From Selenomonadaceae bacterium (GTDB lineage Bacteria > Bacillota > Negativicutes > Selenomonadales > Selenomonadaceae): DNA of 64,000 nucleotides. Numbering within the stretch: position 1 is the first letter of the stretch; each line of letters begins with the position of its first letter. This document shows, piece after piece, positions 26,301 through 33,218 of the stretch. The stretch spans positions 1 through 64,000 of the forward strand of contig JAFVEM010000032.1 in assembly GCA_017476005.1 (NCBI GenBank). The letters run 5' to 3'. Both the position numbers and the translations under genes were made by a program. Below the pieces are notes generated by a model. The model saw only the letters and a program-made list of their open reading frames with translations, ran no database searches and was not told where the DNA came from.

Positions 26301-29300
26301 CGTGAGATATATTTGGCGGTGGGCTACGCTGATAAGGAATACGACGGGAATGAGAAGGTTACGAAATTCCACGATTCTGATCATCCTGACGGCGAACCTG
26401 TGTCTATAGACCAAGCGTACGAGTTATTGAAAAAGAAAGGTGATTCCTCGGAATATGGATTGCTGAACGACGGCTCTACTTTCGAATTTGTAAATAGCGT
26501 CTATGAATATACCGATGATATAAATGGGAAACCCGTTTCGGCCAAGGATGTTGCTTACGATAGTAACGGAGTCAGCTACAATAAGAATGTTAAATACACC
26601 TTTAAGATGGATACTGCCAATCAAGGAAACTATATTATCTACGACAGCGGCCAGAATAACGTGGTAAAGGACACTACTACCAATATCGTTGAAGACATAG
26701 TTGCCAAAGGCAGAATCACCCCCAAATCCCTCACCGTCTCCGCCGAAAACGTCGCCAAAACCTATGACAAAACTGCTGATGTTGATACGCTACCGACATT
26801 CACACTAGCAAATGACTTTGCCGACGTGGATGCAGTTGCCTATGATGCCTTTAACAATTTGTACAACACTACTACCACTGTAGATAACCCAACCACCCAA
26901 AAACCACTCGTCACGGGCAACTACGGCAACATTACCACCGACGATGACGGCAACAGCATATTTAGCGCTGATGCCAACGTCAGCCGCGCCGCTGATGGCA
27001 GTGTCGCTGGCAAAGCCGTGCAATATACGGGCTTGCAAGATGTGCTAGACTACATTCGCCAATACGATACGGACAGCGATAACCGCACTATGGCCGGAAA
27101 CTACAAAATTGTCACGGGCAACACCGTTTACACTGACGATACCACTAAACTTGACAAGGAAGGTACATTGACTTACATGGCCACCGACACCAACACCAAC
27201 GCCAACGGCGATTATATGGCGCAGATTAATCCCGTGGAGATTGGCGTTTCCTTGGTTGATCCCCACATCGTCAAAACCTACGATGGCGACAATACCGTTA
27301 AAGAGAAAAGCGAGGACTACGGCGTTGACTACGCCACCATGGCCAACGTGAACATTACGGGCGGCACCCAAACCGACGATAATACCTATAGCGTCAATTC
27401 CACTTTGGGCGACACCTTTAACGTAACTTTGGGAGCTACCCCCACCTACGACACGAAAAATGTTTTGCGTGACACCGATGGCACTCCCTTGGCCAATAAG
27501 AAAGTTTACTATGAGCTTTCTTGGACGAACGGCAACTATCAGCTGAAAGATTTGCAGCAGGACAACAGCACGGAGGAATTCACCAACACCGCCTACGCGA
27601 GCGGTACTGTCAGCGGCACTCTCACTAGCAAACAGGGTCGCATCGACCCGGCTCCCTTGACGGTGACTGTGAGCGACACCAAGGCCACTAAAGTTTACGA
27701 CGGCAGTCGCACTGCCAAAAATATCGACGGTCTGATTAACGTCACGGGCTTACAAGGCGACGATGTGACCGTTAAGGGCGGCACTTACAACACCAAGGAT
27801 GTGCTTACCGCCAATACCGTAACCTATGAGCTAGACATTAAAGACACCGCAAATGACGACATGAGCGGCAACTACAACATCAGTTACTACGACAGCCAAG
27901 GCAATACTCTTTCGACCTTGAAAGGCGAAGGCGAAATCACGCCCCAGAACCTTGCCCTGTCCTTTGACAAGATAGAGAAGACTTACAACGGCACCGCTAA
28001 TGTTGACGGTACGCCGCAAATCACCGTAACTCCCGACGATTATGTCAGCGGCGACAGCGGTTTCTACAACGCTTTGAAAAATTACGCTCAAAACGGACTT
28101 ACCGGGACTTACGGCAACCTCTCCGGCACTGCCTTTACGCCGGATGCCAACGTGGCTTATAACGGCTCCGTCGTTGCGCCGAAGGCCGTTAGCTACACGG
28201 GAATTGATGCCGTGGAAAATTACTTAGGGAACAACTACGCCACGGACTACGGTAACTATACCCTTGATTGGACGGAAGGCGGCACGGGTACTCTCAATGA
28301 CAACGGCAATACTCTCTATTTCAGTGCCGCCGCCGACAAAGGCCAAATCAATCCTCGCACTATCAGCTTGGGGGATATTCAACATCAGTGGCAAGGCACC
28401 GTCAGCAAGGATTATGACGGAACCACGGCTGTAACTTCGGTGAACGGCGGCACGAACAACGCCGCCGACGCTCTCCGGCTATATGTGAACGGCGTAACCG
28501 GCGATATTGATTACAACTTGGGTAGCGCAGTTTACACCGATAAAAATGCCGGAACCGGTAAAGACCTGACTTACACCGTGTCCGGACTTGCCGGCAATTC
28601 CTCCGGGAATTACATCGTCACCGGTGGCCTCGCGAACGCTACTTTCTCCACCTTGGGAGACAGCGCCAACAAAGCCTCGGACTTTGCAGCGATAATCAAT
28701 CCTTTGACGGTAACTGCCAGCCAGCCTAGCGCTGTGACCAAGGTTTACGACGGCACCACCAGCGTAACCACTTTGCCCACCATCAGCTTTAGTGGGGTAC
28801 TGCCCGGCGAAACTTTGACGGTTACCAACTTAACCGGAACTTACGACGACAAGAACGCCGCCGACGCCGAATCGTCCACTAACCCCAAAAATCATGTGGT
28901 GACATACACCTTTGGACTGTCCAGCGGCAACTACCAAATGGCCGATGGCCAACAAAACAACGGCAACGCCGCTCAAGGTCTGGTTACGGGCAGCGGCACC
29001 ATTACTCGCGCTCCCTTGACCCTCACAGCCGAGCCCATGCAGGTAGTGGCCGGAATGGTGCTGAACGCCGGCTTTACCGGCAATGTGTCGGGCAGTATCG
29101 GTAACGAAGTCACGGCGAGTGATTTCACTTGGGGGCCGACGGAGGCCGACACGAATCAGATAGCCGGCACTTACCCAATTTACGGTTGGTATAACGATGC
29201 CACCTCCGGCAACTTCGGCTTGAACTATACCTTTGAAAACGTCGCCAACGAATCGCTGACCATAACCCCCATGCCCACCAACACCGACGATCCTCTTGAT

Positions 29301-30413
29301 CCCAGCAACATCGTCACTCCCGATTACAACGTTTACGCCGACGCCTCTCAAGATCACACCTCCGACAGCGCGAGTTACAGTTCCACCATGACGGTGGAAA
29401 CCATGCGAGCCGACGGCACTACGGCAAATTTGGAGGCGGCTACGAATAGCGACGTTTCCTCCATCAGCATCTCCGATACGGGTAGCGTGGTGAGCCTTGA
29501 AGGCGGCGACTCCAATGGCGGCAGTATTTCGGTAAATGGCGCAGATTTAAGCGCGAATACCAGCCTTAGCTTCGCTGGCAATTCCCTCGGCGCAAATACG
29601 AGCCTTAGCTCCGGCGGCGCTACCAATTCGACTGCCAACGCTTCCGGTGGTGGCACCTCCACGGCTAACGCCTCCGGCAACACTGCCAGCGACACCTCCG
29701 AAACTTTGAACAGCGCCGATTACGGAGATTACGCCAACACGGCGGCTTATGATTCGCTGATTGACGAAAACGGCATCACGGAGGTAAATATCGGGGACGG
29801 TAGCGATTCTTCCTCCGGCGTAAGCAGCAACGCCTCCGGGAATGAGGCTAACGATGTGGCAATGAATCTCGGTACAAACGGCACCGGCTTTGACAGCTAC
29901 GATAGCGCCACCGATTCTGCCGACACGGCCGGCATGAATAGCAACGGCGCGAGCGGCCTAAGCGGCGGTGACGCGACAAACAGCGACAGTATCAGCGGCT
30001 TGAGCGGCGACAACGCGACAAACAGCGATGATGCGAGCGGCATGGACAGAAACGGCACCTCTGACAACAGTGGCATGAGCGGTTTAAACGCTGACGGCAC
30101 TACCGCCAATGCCGACAATGTCAATACGGGAAGTTCTGGCGATACCGCCGGTAGCGAAACCAACGAGCCAAATACCGATGATGACGAACATAGCCTTGCC
30201 GGCGGTGACAACGAGGCAGAGGACGATGCCGACATGGAAATTCAAAACGCCGATTCTTCGTCGGACAGCAACAACAATGAGGATGAAGAACAGCAGGTCA
30301 CGGATGATGATGACGATGACAAGAACAAGGATGGCGAAGAGGAAGAAACTGACAACGAAAGCGCCGAGATTCAAAATGAAGGTAGCACGGTGAACCTCGG
30401 CAGAGCGGCGTAA
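17379..30413 (+). CDS. Giant two-partner-secretion-type adhesin with YDG repeats
   Basis: 4344 residues from ATG 17379. Signal peptide with cleavage expected after ASA at residue 31. Residues about 32-180 form a filamentous-haemagglutinin/TPS secretion domain (NVINWQDFSVASDEKVVFD, YVVNPKGITIGQDANIDVGS). Next come GLUG-type repeats (GGLVGVLENSTIENSYNSG, about 310-560), then about 22 YDG modules from about residue 760 to 3900. Each starts with a (V/T/I)Y(D/N)G(T/N)-like motif and most end with GxIxPR. An MBG-like domain and a Ser/Asn/Asp/Gly-rich acidic C-terminus follow. I see no beta-barrel and no sortase signal. A FhaC-like transporter would be needed but is absent here. A long surface fibre for attachment is the likely role. 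Confidence 0.9.
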   Translation: MKRMYRKNRLAAQVGLSLMTGMWLFTPYASAMPVLDLTTGGSTVKGATDVANAITTITQNSSAKVTAIQADGASNVINWQDFSVASDEKVVFDATNSAGSGYTKTNDYLNLVTGDASSYLNGNIVGGANVYVVNPKGITIGQDANIDVGSLYLSTQEELKASQFTAVTPTKTFDDVISGASNVKHDIVNLGGNVQASQVQMEGRNIRLVNTADFNYKSVADTSSTKSTTPLSNSNGNVSINASGYVHIGYQATGDKASTPSKDLGYVVTSSTSEYDDYKLITGFEGLKAIQDDIDNGTTNGNYMLANDIDASGEDALSPIGGTTGFSGKFDGNFYKIKNLTLDVQSVEANTTTIPLGNSDHNPNSTDFKATSTANVGLFSYTTTGAVIDNIGLVDLRNNSTGYGSYGGTYTGVAVAGSIVGYAQGTTIRNVYNKLTSSAIDDVGASYWQLMVNPQNVSNKWLSYMGAGYYANAAGGLVGVLENSTIENSYNSGGVYGGAGLVGYLNGGGIKNSYNIGQIYSNNMPGSQLKGYGIYVTTPDRSASTNVSNVYSVSAAENNILGANAITITALYTHDYSSQGNEDSQTVNATQNLYLVKPSEESSTSASTYGFFPTTDGGTTYSSTTDDGVWRIYEGNSLPLLRSFLQANGLNAKNPHPGIMEVSDFPLTYYADDGTPVATRTGVSNDIVYSGFKVGIEQSVLEDWDSNVFAKTDQTLKYVTDTPINEWFYCKNQDGYDLAQKNTTQIVARNLAPENGFDISKVYDGTKKGDTSGLLDALNATASSVQLNPTNGKYTASDGGIVELKDGVSLSNAQLAAILTDTGLITDDKTYVRFHTKDDTDSGTVDAFDLRYGSKNVGDYTLSSTDPPASDEIYLGIANGDNSYASFSEWQKLSYDDKLTNTQNYVLSATDTYKGNADTTIAERYKNYYFNPNDQITGSITPRTVYVTLAKPTDIDKIYDGTATVRNLATDTSTEEKYTYGSTDSENNYTDNSQDYSGNLAAENVSQTYKLADYSSVTNADKYVLLEGLQEGETVAENVSLVVGTQGTYKDSSGNDMINANDTANAYTVTYSGIHLEGDDKDNYVLVEGKLDTEHDENYAFDGTLSGTGTIDRRAILKSDLIIGDSGGIYKKYDGNAKAAQYDDNPTDDDPESPTYRTNTDVTGDNFKYGADYVDIKNTNNESVTHGIIGAYDASTGTYSTETGEIELGVTGDIYFASALGDDGHESDANAYIDSTTGEYAGDKNYYLSYTIGSNSDKATNYFIYDNTPGVADDAHYLAGAEEGAAILSSEANNFIIPRNIIVSFEDKENVDKTYDATQDLLDGVSGNKGKYNDEILNNEVEFKIGGQYDNQHVYTAIDDGTAKYNGTLIAGSTYNATTGTSAERKVVYQDASGNPTFAATDSNNNANEILKNSHSINVYAYFTDSANTKNKNYTLTVTDKADYDYDAAAKALRDGTTYDVDSNAQTVTPLYNNKIQTDDYENAVTGRITPRKLNVTLTPAPAKEYDTTTDVKTDDLKAIGENGVSVSAVLDSGEEPTTEMIGEVSTLQTNWATAFTNLDDKISAKYDLPDAGNRTVYYSGLRDYIDKIQGTNQYTTDYVMGDITGEGKITKFVLHKDNIKFALKPLTKVYDSDTVLNTPYSNTYLLSDSDKTTIITLDNVKEKAVSAHYIDLGNGHTKDFDTYDINYLTYSTENSYNETPQVMNYSIKPSIDTNNFNIEDFMTETEQTGIVTGDTAADHIITPRPVYAHVDATPVTKIYDGTTTVKVNEKPISGLANDPNYDGAIVMENWVPTDSFDMGGSQYADATVLGDDGTTIEGIKTVNYVIDIGTNVGNYNVYDNADFSETDGGKLLIKSDGSKGTSTEELKGEGYITQRELTPTFYYATKTYNGSTSLDDATFRSVTTDNQTDKYTFGDEVMTKDGASAADDVYLTLTGDDYDTANVGDNKDIVYTAVLDGSDAFNYKLSKDGYNRVYMTDTSSTTPSYGTDTVTSGFYDGTAFTYTAKGTINPDTINVANLFFEFNDITKVYDGTRNTGVSDSDYNNYIIGYLDSDKTKKFFGYTVKNAYFGSEAYTGTDGNGTDLDAVRLGTEDAVKASEGDKTVTYWLALSSNNYTLDWTNLENSYGSHIYTNGSTDKSTWLFNPLQKSETNTITPKTITATIANNGQSKVYDGTSAYKVTLDDGTVSTDSNDIVTLSGLVNGDGSSNASYGTFYDKDGSAENVNVRYDNDGNYATQVVKYTPTIANDNGNYTIVMKDAEGNTVSALNGTGTITPKELAATVGYAEKYYNGTSDVTLSGVAITLNGLINDSTTNDSALQDKYNTAKAVQSALDNENGEKVLKGIYGLYEDNGNTFAPDPNVRRDTASNAVLDKAITYSGINALLNDIRVNGVGETDTDTDAATKLLAGNYIITKVYEDDGTTEATYSNDTVTFTESQAQGKIKPLTFGLDDLLAEGKKIVKEYDGNAKVTAKYETAESTDYTNNGTGENAMQLYVTVGSDKVYIPYLYDSTEGAVYGTYTADGGYNYSIDAGIDKAVTYHVTGFSGVEVDGGTNYEFTDDSGGVIDRYFTVNTGIITPKLLTFEPNDYYRKIYDATPDAGKGTVTSNSGVVLDWTASFEDTTANVNPNAEALVAAASGMAPAKEVGVVEYGKDMTFNLTLYNEDGTTAYDGWNYTLSQDVVDSYADGVVPTNNVITAENTYEKRGDIEKRIVYVDFDGDSVSADRQYRGAWDTSVDDKKDVKALDIVGNTGIIAGDEVELDTANISVNYATDGNVYRKNGEVAAKDIYYTDFQLKKTDDATKDATGNYLVYAKGDDASRLKGSGKITPREIGIDLLDPVVTKEYNADYDVVDKENDDGTTTVYSNLKNLGLTSVGMSGAASGDGQTYTVTTNVLTADGATSTETFDISLTDAPTYDNRNANTDGSIRNVTYDLAWTNGNYTLTKADENDGVTWTTDSTGAYSGKLVTSKGVIKPREIYLAVGYADKEYDGNEKVTKFHDSDHPDGEPVSIDQAYELLKKKGDSSEYGLLNDGSTFEFVNSVYEYTDDINGKPVSAKDVAYDSNGVSYNKNVKYTFKMDTANQGNYIIYDSGQNNVVKDTTTNIVEDIVAKGRITPKSLTVSAENVAKTYDKTADVDTLPTFTLANDFADVDAVAYDAFNNLYNTTTTVDNPTTQKPLVTGNYGNITTDDDGNSIFSADANVSRAADGSVAGKAVQYTGLQDVLDYIRQYDTDSDNRTMAGNYKIVTGNTVYTDDTTKLDKEGTLTYMATDTNTNANGDYMAQINPVEIGVSLVDPHIVKTYDGDNTVKEKSEDYGVDYATMANVNITGGTQTDDNTYSVNSTLGDTFNVTLGATPTYDTKNVLRDTDGTPLANKKVYYELSWTNGNYQLKDLQQDNSTEEFTNTAYASGTVSGTLTSKQGRIDPAPLTVTVSDTKATKVYDGSRTAKNIDGLINVTGLQGDDVTVKGGTYNTKDVLTANTVTYELDIKDTANDDMSGNYNISYYDSQGNTLSTLKGEGEITPQNLALSFDKIEKTYNGTANVDGTPQITVTPDDYVSGDSGFYNALKNYAQNGLTGTYGNLSGTAFTPDANVAYNGSVVAPKAVSYTGIDAVENYLGNNYATDYGNYTLDWTEGGTGTLNDNGNTLYFSAAADKGQINPRTISLGDIQHQWQGTVSKDYDGTTAVTSVNGGTNNAADALRLYVNGVTGDIDYNLGSAVYTDKNAGTGKDLTYTVSGLAGNSSGNYIVTGGLANATFSTLGDSANKASDFAAIINPLTVTASQPSAVTKVYDGTTSVTTLPTISFSGVLPGETLTVTNLTGTYDDKNAADAESSTNPKNHVVTYTFGLSSGNYQMADGQQNNGNAAQGLVTGSGTITRAPLTLTAEPMQVVAGMVLNAGFTGNVSGSIGNEVTASDFTWGPTEADTNQIAGTYPIYGWYNDATSGNFGLNYTFENVANESLTITPMPTNTDDPLDPSNIVTPDYNVYADASQDHTSDSASYSSTMTVETMRADGTTANLEAATNSDVSSISISDTGSVVSLEGGDSNGGSISVNGADLSANTSLSFAGNSLGANTSLSSGGATNSTANASGGGTSTANASGNTASDTSETLNSADYGDYANTAAYDSLIDENGITEVNIGDGSDSSSGVSSNASGNEANDVAMNLGTNGTGFDSYDSATDSADTAGMNSNGASGLSGGDATNSDSISGLSGDNATNSDDASGMDRNGTSDNSGMSGLNADGTTANADNVNTGSSGDTAGSETNEPNTDDDEHSLAGGDNEAEDDADMEIQNADSSSDSNNNEDEEQQVTDDDDDDKNKDGEEEETDNESAEIQNEGSTVNLGRAA
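19650..29030 (+). repeat. Array of about 22 YDG-type protein modules
   Basis: Diverged tandem coding modules, each marked by a KVYDGT-like codon run, for example near 19660 (first), 20247, 22655, 23460, 23885, 27690 and 28738 (last). Module ends read GTITPKEL, GRITPKSL, GKITPREI and similar. Modules vary in length and in sequence, so this is an old repeat family rather than a fresh expansion. Confidence 0.8.
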
Positions 30414-30428
30414 AAAGGAGTCCTAGCC

Positions 30429-31109
30429 ATGAGCCGTACCGTATTTATTGATTCCACCTTGACCCCTCTGACCCAAAGTTTGACTGCGACCGGCCTAAAG
30501 TCCACCGCCGCGAGTGGCGAGAGCTATTTGGACATTCTGCGTTCTCTGCAAGCCAAGAGCGCCGCCAAGACGGAAGAACCTGCGGCCACGGACACCGCCG
30601 CCATGACCATGGAGGAATACCAGTCCTATATCGGCGAGAAACTCCAAAATCTTACCAGACATCAAACTCGCGCCCAAAGCTCTACGGCGGTGATTATTTC
30701 CGATAACGGCTGGGAACGAATGAAAAGCGATGCCGCCTATGAAAATTGGGTAGTGAGTACCGTGGCCGCTGATTTAGCCTCGGCTGATCCCTGGAGTACC
30801 TTGGGAAGCGGCAGTTACACCATTCATCGCTTTTTTGACAGCGAAGAAGCCTATTCGGTAGATAATTGGGGCAAGGATTATCCGGGAGACATTAAAAGTT
30901 ATCTCCTGTCGGAGATATTCGATTTCGACATCACCGGTAATCGGTCTTCCTCCGGGAATTTTTGGTTTAAACTGGCCAGAAAGCGTCTGCAAGCTCAAAT
31001 GCAAAATTCTCTCCTGCAATACGCTTCCGGTATTTCACAGTTGCAGGGCTTAAAGACCTACACCGCCATTCAGCAAATGATGATGCTGGAAGGAACCACC
31101 GACTTTTGA
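30429..31109 (+). CDS. Conserved hypothetical protein downstream of adhesin
   Basis: 226 residues, 15 bp after the adhesin stop with AAAGGAG upstream, so almost certainly co-transcribed. No signal peptide or membrane segment. The segment VIISDNGWERMKSDAAYENW at about residue 92 matches, from memory, a widespread Firmicutes family of unknown function that continues with DPW..... and HRFFDSEEAY. Residues 40-60 are Ala/Thr rich. The gene pair ends at a terminator. Function unknown; a role in adhesin export or assembly is only suggested by position. Confidence 0.7.
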   Translation: MSRTVFIDSTLTPLTQSLTATGLKSTAASGESYLDILRSLQAKSAAKTEEPAATDTAAMTMEEYQSYIGEKLQNLTRHQTRAQSSTAVIISDNGWERMKSDAAYENWVVSTVAADLASADPWSTLGSGSYTIHRFFDSEEAYSVDNWGKDYPGDIKSYLLSEIFDFDITGNRSSSGNFWFKLARKRLQAQMQNSLLQYASGISQLQGLKTYTAIQQMMMLEGTTDF

Positions 31110-31114
31110 AAAGC

Positions 31115-31148
31115 GCAAAAAGCCTCCTTTAACCGGGAGGCTTTTTGC
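31115..31148 (+). terminator. Terminator of the adhesin operon
   Basis: GCAAAAAGCCTCC (31115-31127) pairs with GGAGGCTTTTTGC (31136-31148). The symmetric A and T runs make it potentially bidirectional. Confidence 0.85.
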
Positions 31149-31210
31149 TTGCCAAGTTTTGCCGCCGTGATGTATAATGCAAGGGAAAGAGAATGGGGGA
31201 GGGGATAGTT

Positions 31211-31615
31211 ATGGCTTTATCGGCAGAGGACAAGGCGTGGATCGTTGAGGTCATGAAAACCACGACGGCGGAACTCGCCACTGCAGTTAACCAGCGGTTT
31301 GAGGCTACGGACAAGAAAATCGGTGACCTGCGAGAAGAAGTTAACCAGCGGTTTGATGCTACGGACAAGAAAATTGATGCTACGAACACGAAAATCGATG
31401 CTACGGACAAGAAAATTGACGACCTGCGAGAAGAGGTACGAGAGGAACGCAAGGTACACATTCAGGCCGAGCAGGAGGCGACCAAAACCTCACTGTTGAT
31501 GGTGAAAAACGAGGCCAAAAAGAATATGGTAGCTTTGGATGAACGAGTAACGAAATTGGAAGCTTGGCAAGATGATGTTACCGATGTTTGTCAAAGACAT
31601 AGAAAAATAGCCTAA
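31211..31615 (+). CDS. Small coiled-coil protein
   Basis: 134 residues from ATG 31211 behind GGGGAGGGG. Charged and helical, without signal or membrane segments. A 54-bp unit starting at 31286 and again at 31340 encodes VNQRF(E/D)ATDKKI, with extra shorter KKIDAT repeats, so residues about 25-80 form a repetitive coiled coil. Such proteins are common in this bacterial group and their role is not known. A promoter-like TATAAT lies at about 31172. Confidence 0.7.
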   Translation: MALSAEDKAWIVEVMKTTTAELATAVNQRFEATDKKIGDLREEVNQRFDATDKKIDATNTKIDATDKKIDDLREEVREERKVHIQAEQEATKTSLLMVKNEAKKNMVALDERVTKLEAWQDDVTDVCQRHRKIA

Positions 31616-31637
31616 AAGGAAAGTAGAGAGTGATATA

Positions 31638-33125
31638 ATGCTGGTACACGAACTGGCGCAGGGCGGCCAGCCCAATGATATGGCCATTATCGACCATGAG
31701 CGCCGTTATACTTATGAGGATTTTCAGGGGGCGGTGACTGCTTGCCGGGATTATCTATACGCTAAGGGGGTACGCCAAGGGGACAGGGTGGCGATTTTCT
31801 CGCGAAATTCCGCCGATTACGTTTTTGCCTACTTTGGCATCGTTTCCTTGGGCGCCATGGCTGTACCTATCAATTTCCAGTTGAGCCTCCGGGAAATCGC
31901 CTTCATCATTAAGGATTCCGGCGCCAAACACATTATGACCTATCAGCCCCTGGAGATTGACGATATTTTGTGGGAAATGGGCTACTTTGTCCAAACTGTT
32001 CGCCACGATATTGCTAAGTGCGGTATCCGGCAGGAGGGATTGAGTGCCGCGCCGCCGCTGCCCGAGGACTTCTCCCCCCAGAATCCCTGCGTCCTTATCT
32101 ATACCTCCGGCACCACCGGTTCCCCCAAGGGAGCCGTCCTCTCCCATCAAAATCTCATCAGCAACGCCAAACAAATGATTCACATGGGTTGCGAAAGCCA
32201 CCATCGGGTGCTGTGCGTTCTGCCGATGTATCACTGTTTCGGCTGGACTTGCTCGGTTCTTTACCCCTTCTATCACGGGGCTAGGGTCGTTATCCTCGAT
32301 TCCTTTACCCCCAAAGAAACCATTGATGTCATTCGCCGGGAGGGAATCACCGATATTTATGTGGTGCCTTCCATGTGCAGTCTTATTACGCGGCTGGGGA
32401 CGGCGGAGGACATGAAGAGTCTCAGGCTGGTGGTCAGCGGCGGCACTACCCTCCCCCAAAAAATCGCCGATGATTTCATTGAGAAATTCGGCGTGTCCAT
32501 CTCCGAAGGTTACGGCCTCTCCGAGACCTCCCCGGTGGTTACCATGAATCCGGCCGGCAAGGCCAAAGTTGGTTCCATCGGCCCCATGGTGCCGGAGATA
32601 GAGTGGCGACTCATTGACGGGGATGGTCGGGACGTTCCTCAGGGGGAAGCCGGGGAGCTTATTGTCAAAGGCCCCAATATCATGCTGGGCTACTGGAATC
32701 TGCCGGAGGCCACCAAGGAGGCCTTCAGAGACGGTTGGTTCCATACCGGGGACGTAGCCAGAGTGGATGAGGACGGGTATCTCTACATTGTGGATCGCTT
32801 GAAAGACATGATTATCAGCATGGGAGAGAATATTTACCCCCGGGAAGTGGAAGAGCTTATTTATAAATTTCCCGGCATCCAAGAAGCGGCAGTTATCGGC
32901 GTGGAGGATAAACTGCGAGGACAGGCCGGAGCTTGCTATTACAGCCTACTCCCCGGCGCCACCATTAACATTCGGGAGCTGAAAAAGTATTTACAGCAAA
33001 ATCTGGCGCTCTACAAGATCCCCCGGGAATTTCACGAGCTGGACGCCCTGCCCCGTACCGCCACCGGCAAAATCGCCAAGCGAATGATACTGAAGCATTT
33101 TAAGGTAACGCCGAAAAAAAGCTAA
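31638..33125 (+). CDS. Acyl-CoA synthetase (AMP-forming), FadD-like
   Basis: 495 residues, complete. ANL-superfamily motifs in order: YTSGTTGSPKGAVLSH (P-loop, about residue 155), EGYGLSETSP (about 290), WFHTGDVARVDEDGYLYIVDR (about 370) and the C-terminal catalytic lysine in TATGKIAKR (about 480). It activates a carboxylic acid, most likely medium or long chain, to its CoA thioester in two steps. It sits 22 bp after the coiled-coil gene. Substrate cannot be told from sequence. Confidence 0.9.
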   Translation: MLVHELAQGGQPNDMAIIDHERRYTYEDFQGAVTACRDYLYAKGVRQGDRVAIFSRNSADYVFAYFGIVSLGAMAVPINFQLSLREIAFIIKDSGAKHIMTYQPLEIDDILWEMGYFVQTVRHDIAKCGIRQEGLSAAPPLPEDFSPQNPCVLIYTSGTTGSPKGAVLSHQNLISNAKQMIHMGCESHHRVLCVLPMYHCFGWTCSVLYPFYHGARVVILDSFTPKETIDVIRREGITDIYVVPSMCSLITRLGTAEDMKSLRLVVSGGTTLPQKIADDFIEKFGVSISEGYGLSETSPVVTMNPAGKAKVGSIGPMVPEIEWRLIDGDGRDVPQGEAGELIVKGPNIMLGYWNLPEATKEAFRDGWFHTGDVARVDEDGYLYIVDRLKDMIISMGENIYPREVEELIYKFPGIQEAAVIGVEDKLRGQAGACYYSLLPGATINIRELKKYLQQNLALYKIPREFHELDALPRTATGKIAKRMILKHFKVTPKKS

Positions 33126-33143
33126 GATTATTTATCTTCCCTC

Positions 33144-33198
33144 TTGACACGCCATGAATTATGGTTTATATTATCATAAGCCATGATTTGTGGCGTGT
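33144..33198 (+). promoter_or_regulatory. Promoter with two inverted operator-like sites before the S24 repressor
   Basis: TTGACA (33144-33149), 17 bp, TATATT (33167-33172). ACACGCCATGAATTATGG begins at 33147, and an inverted near-copy, ACACGCCACAAATCATGG, occupies the opposite strand at 33198-33181. The two sites share ACACGCCA and ATGG and flank the -10 region, as expected for autorepression by the downstream HTH protein. Confidence 0.65.
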
Positions 33199-33218
33199 TT
33201 TTATGGGAGGTAAATAAG

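Noticed and set aside
19650-29030. Repeated KVYDGT-coding stretches as a possible CRISPR or tandem DNA repeat
   Set aside because: Spacing is irregular (hundreds of bases), DNA similarity is low and the similarity is at protein level in one open frame.
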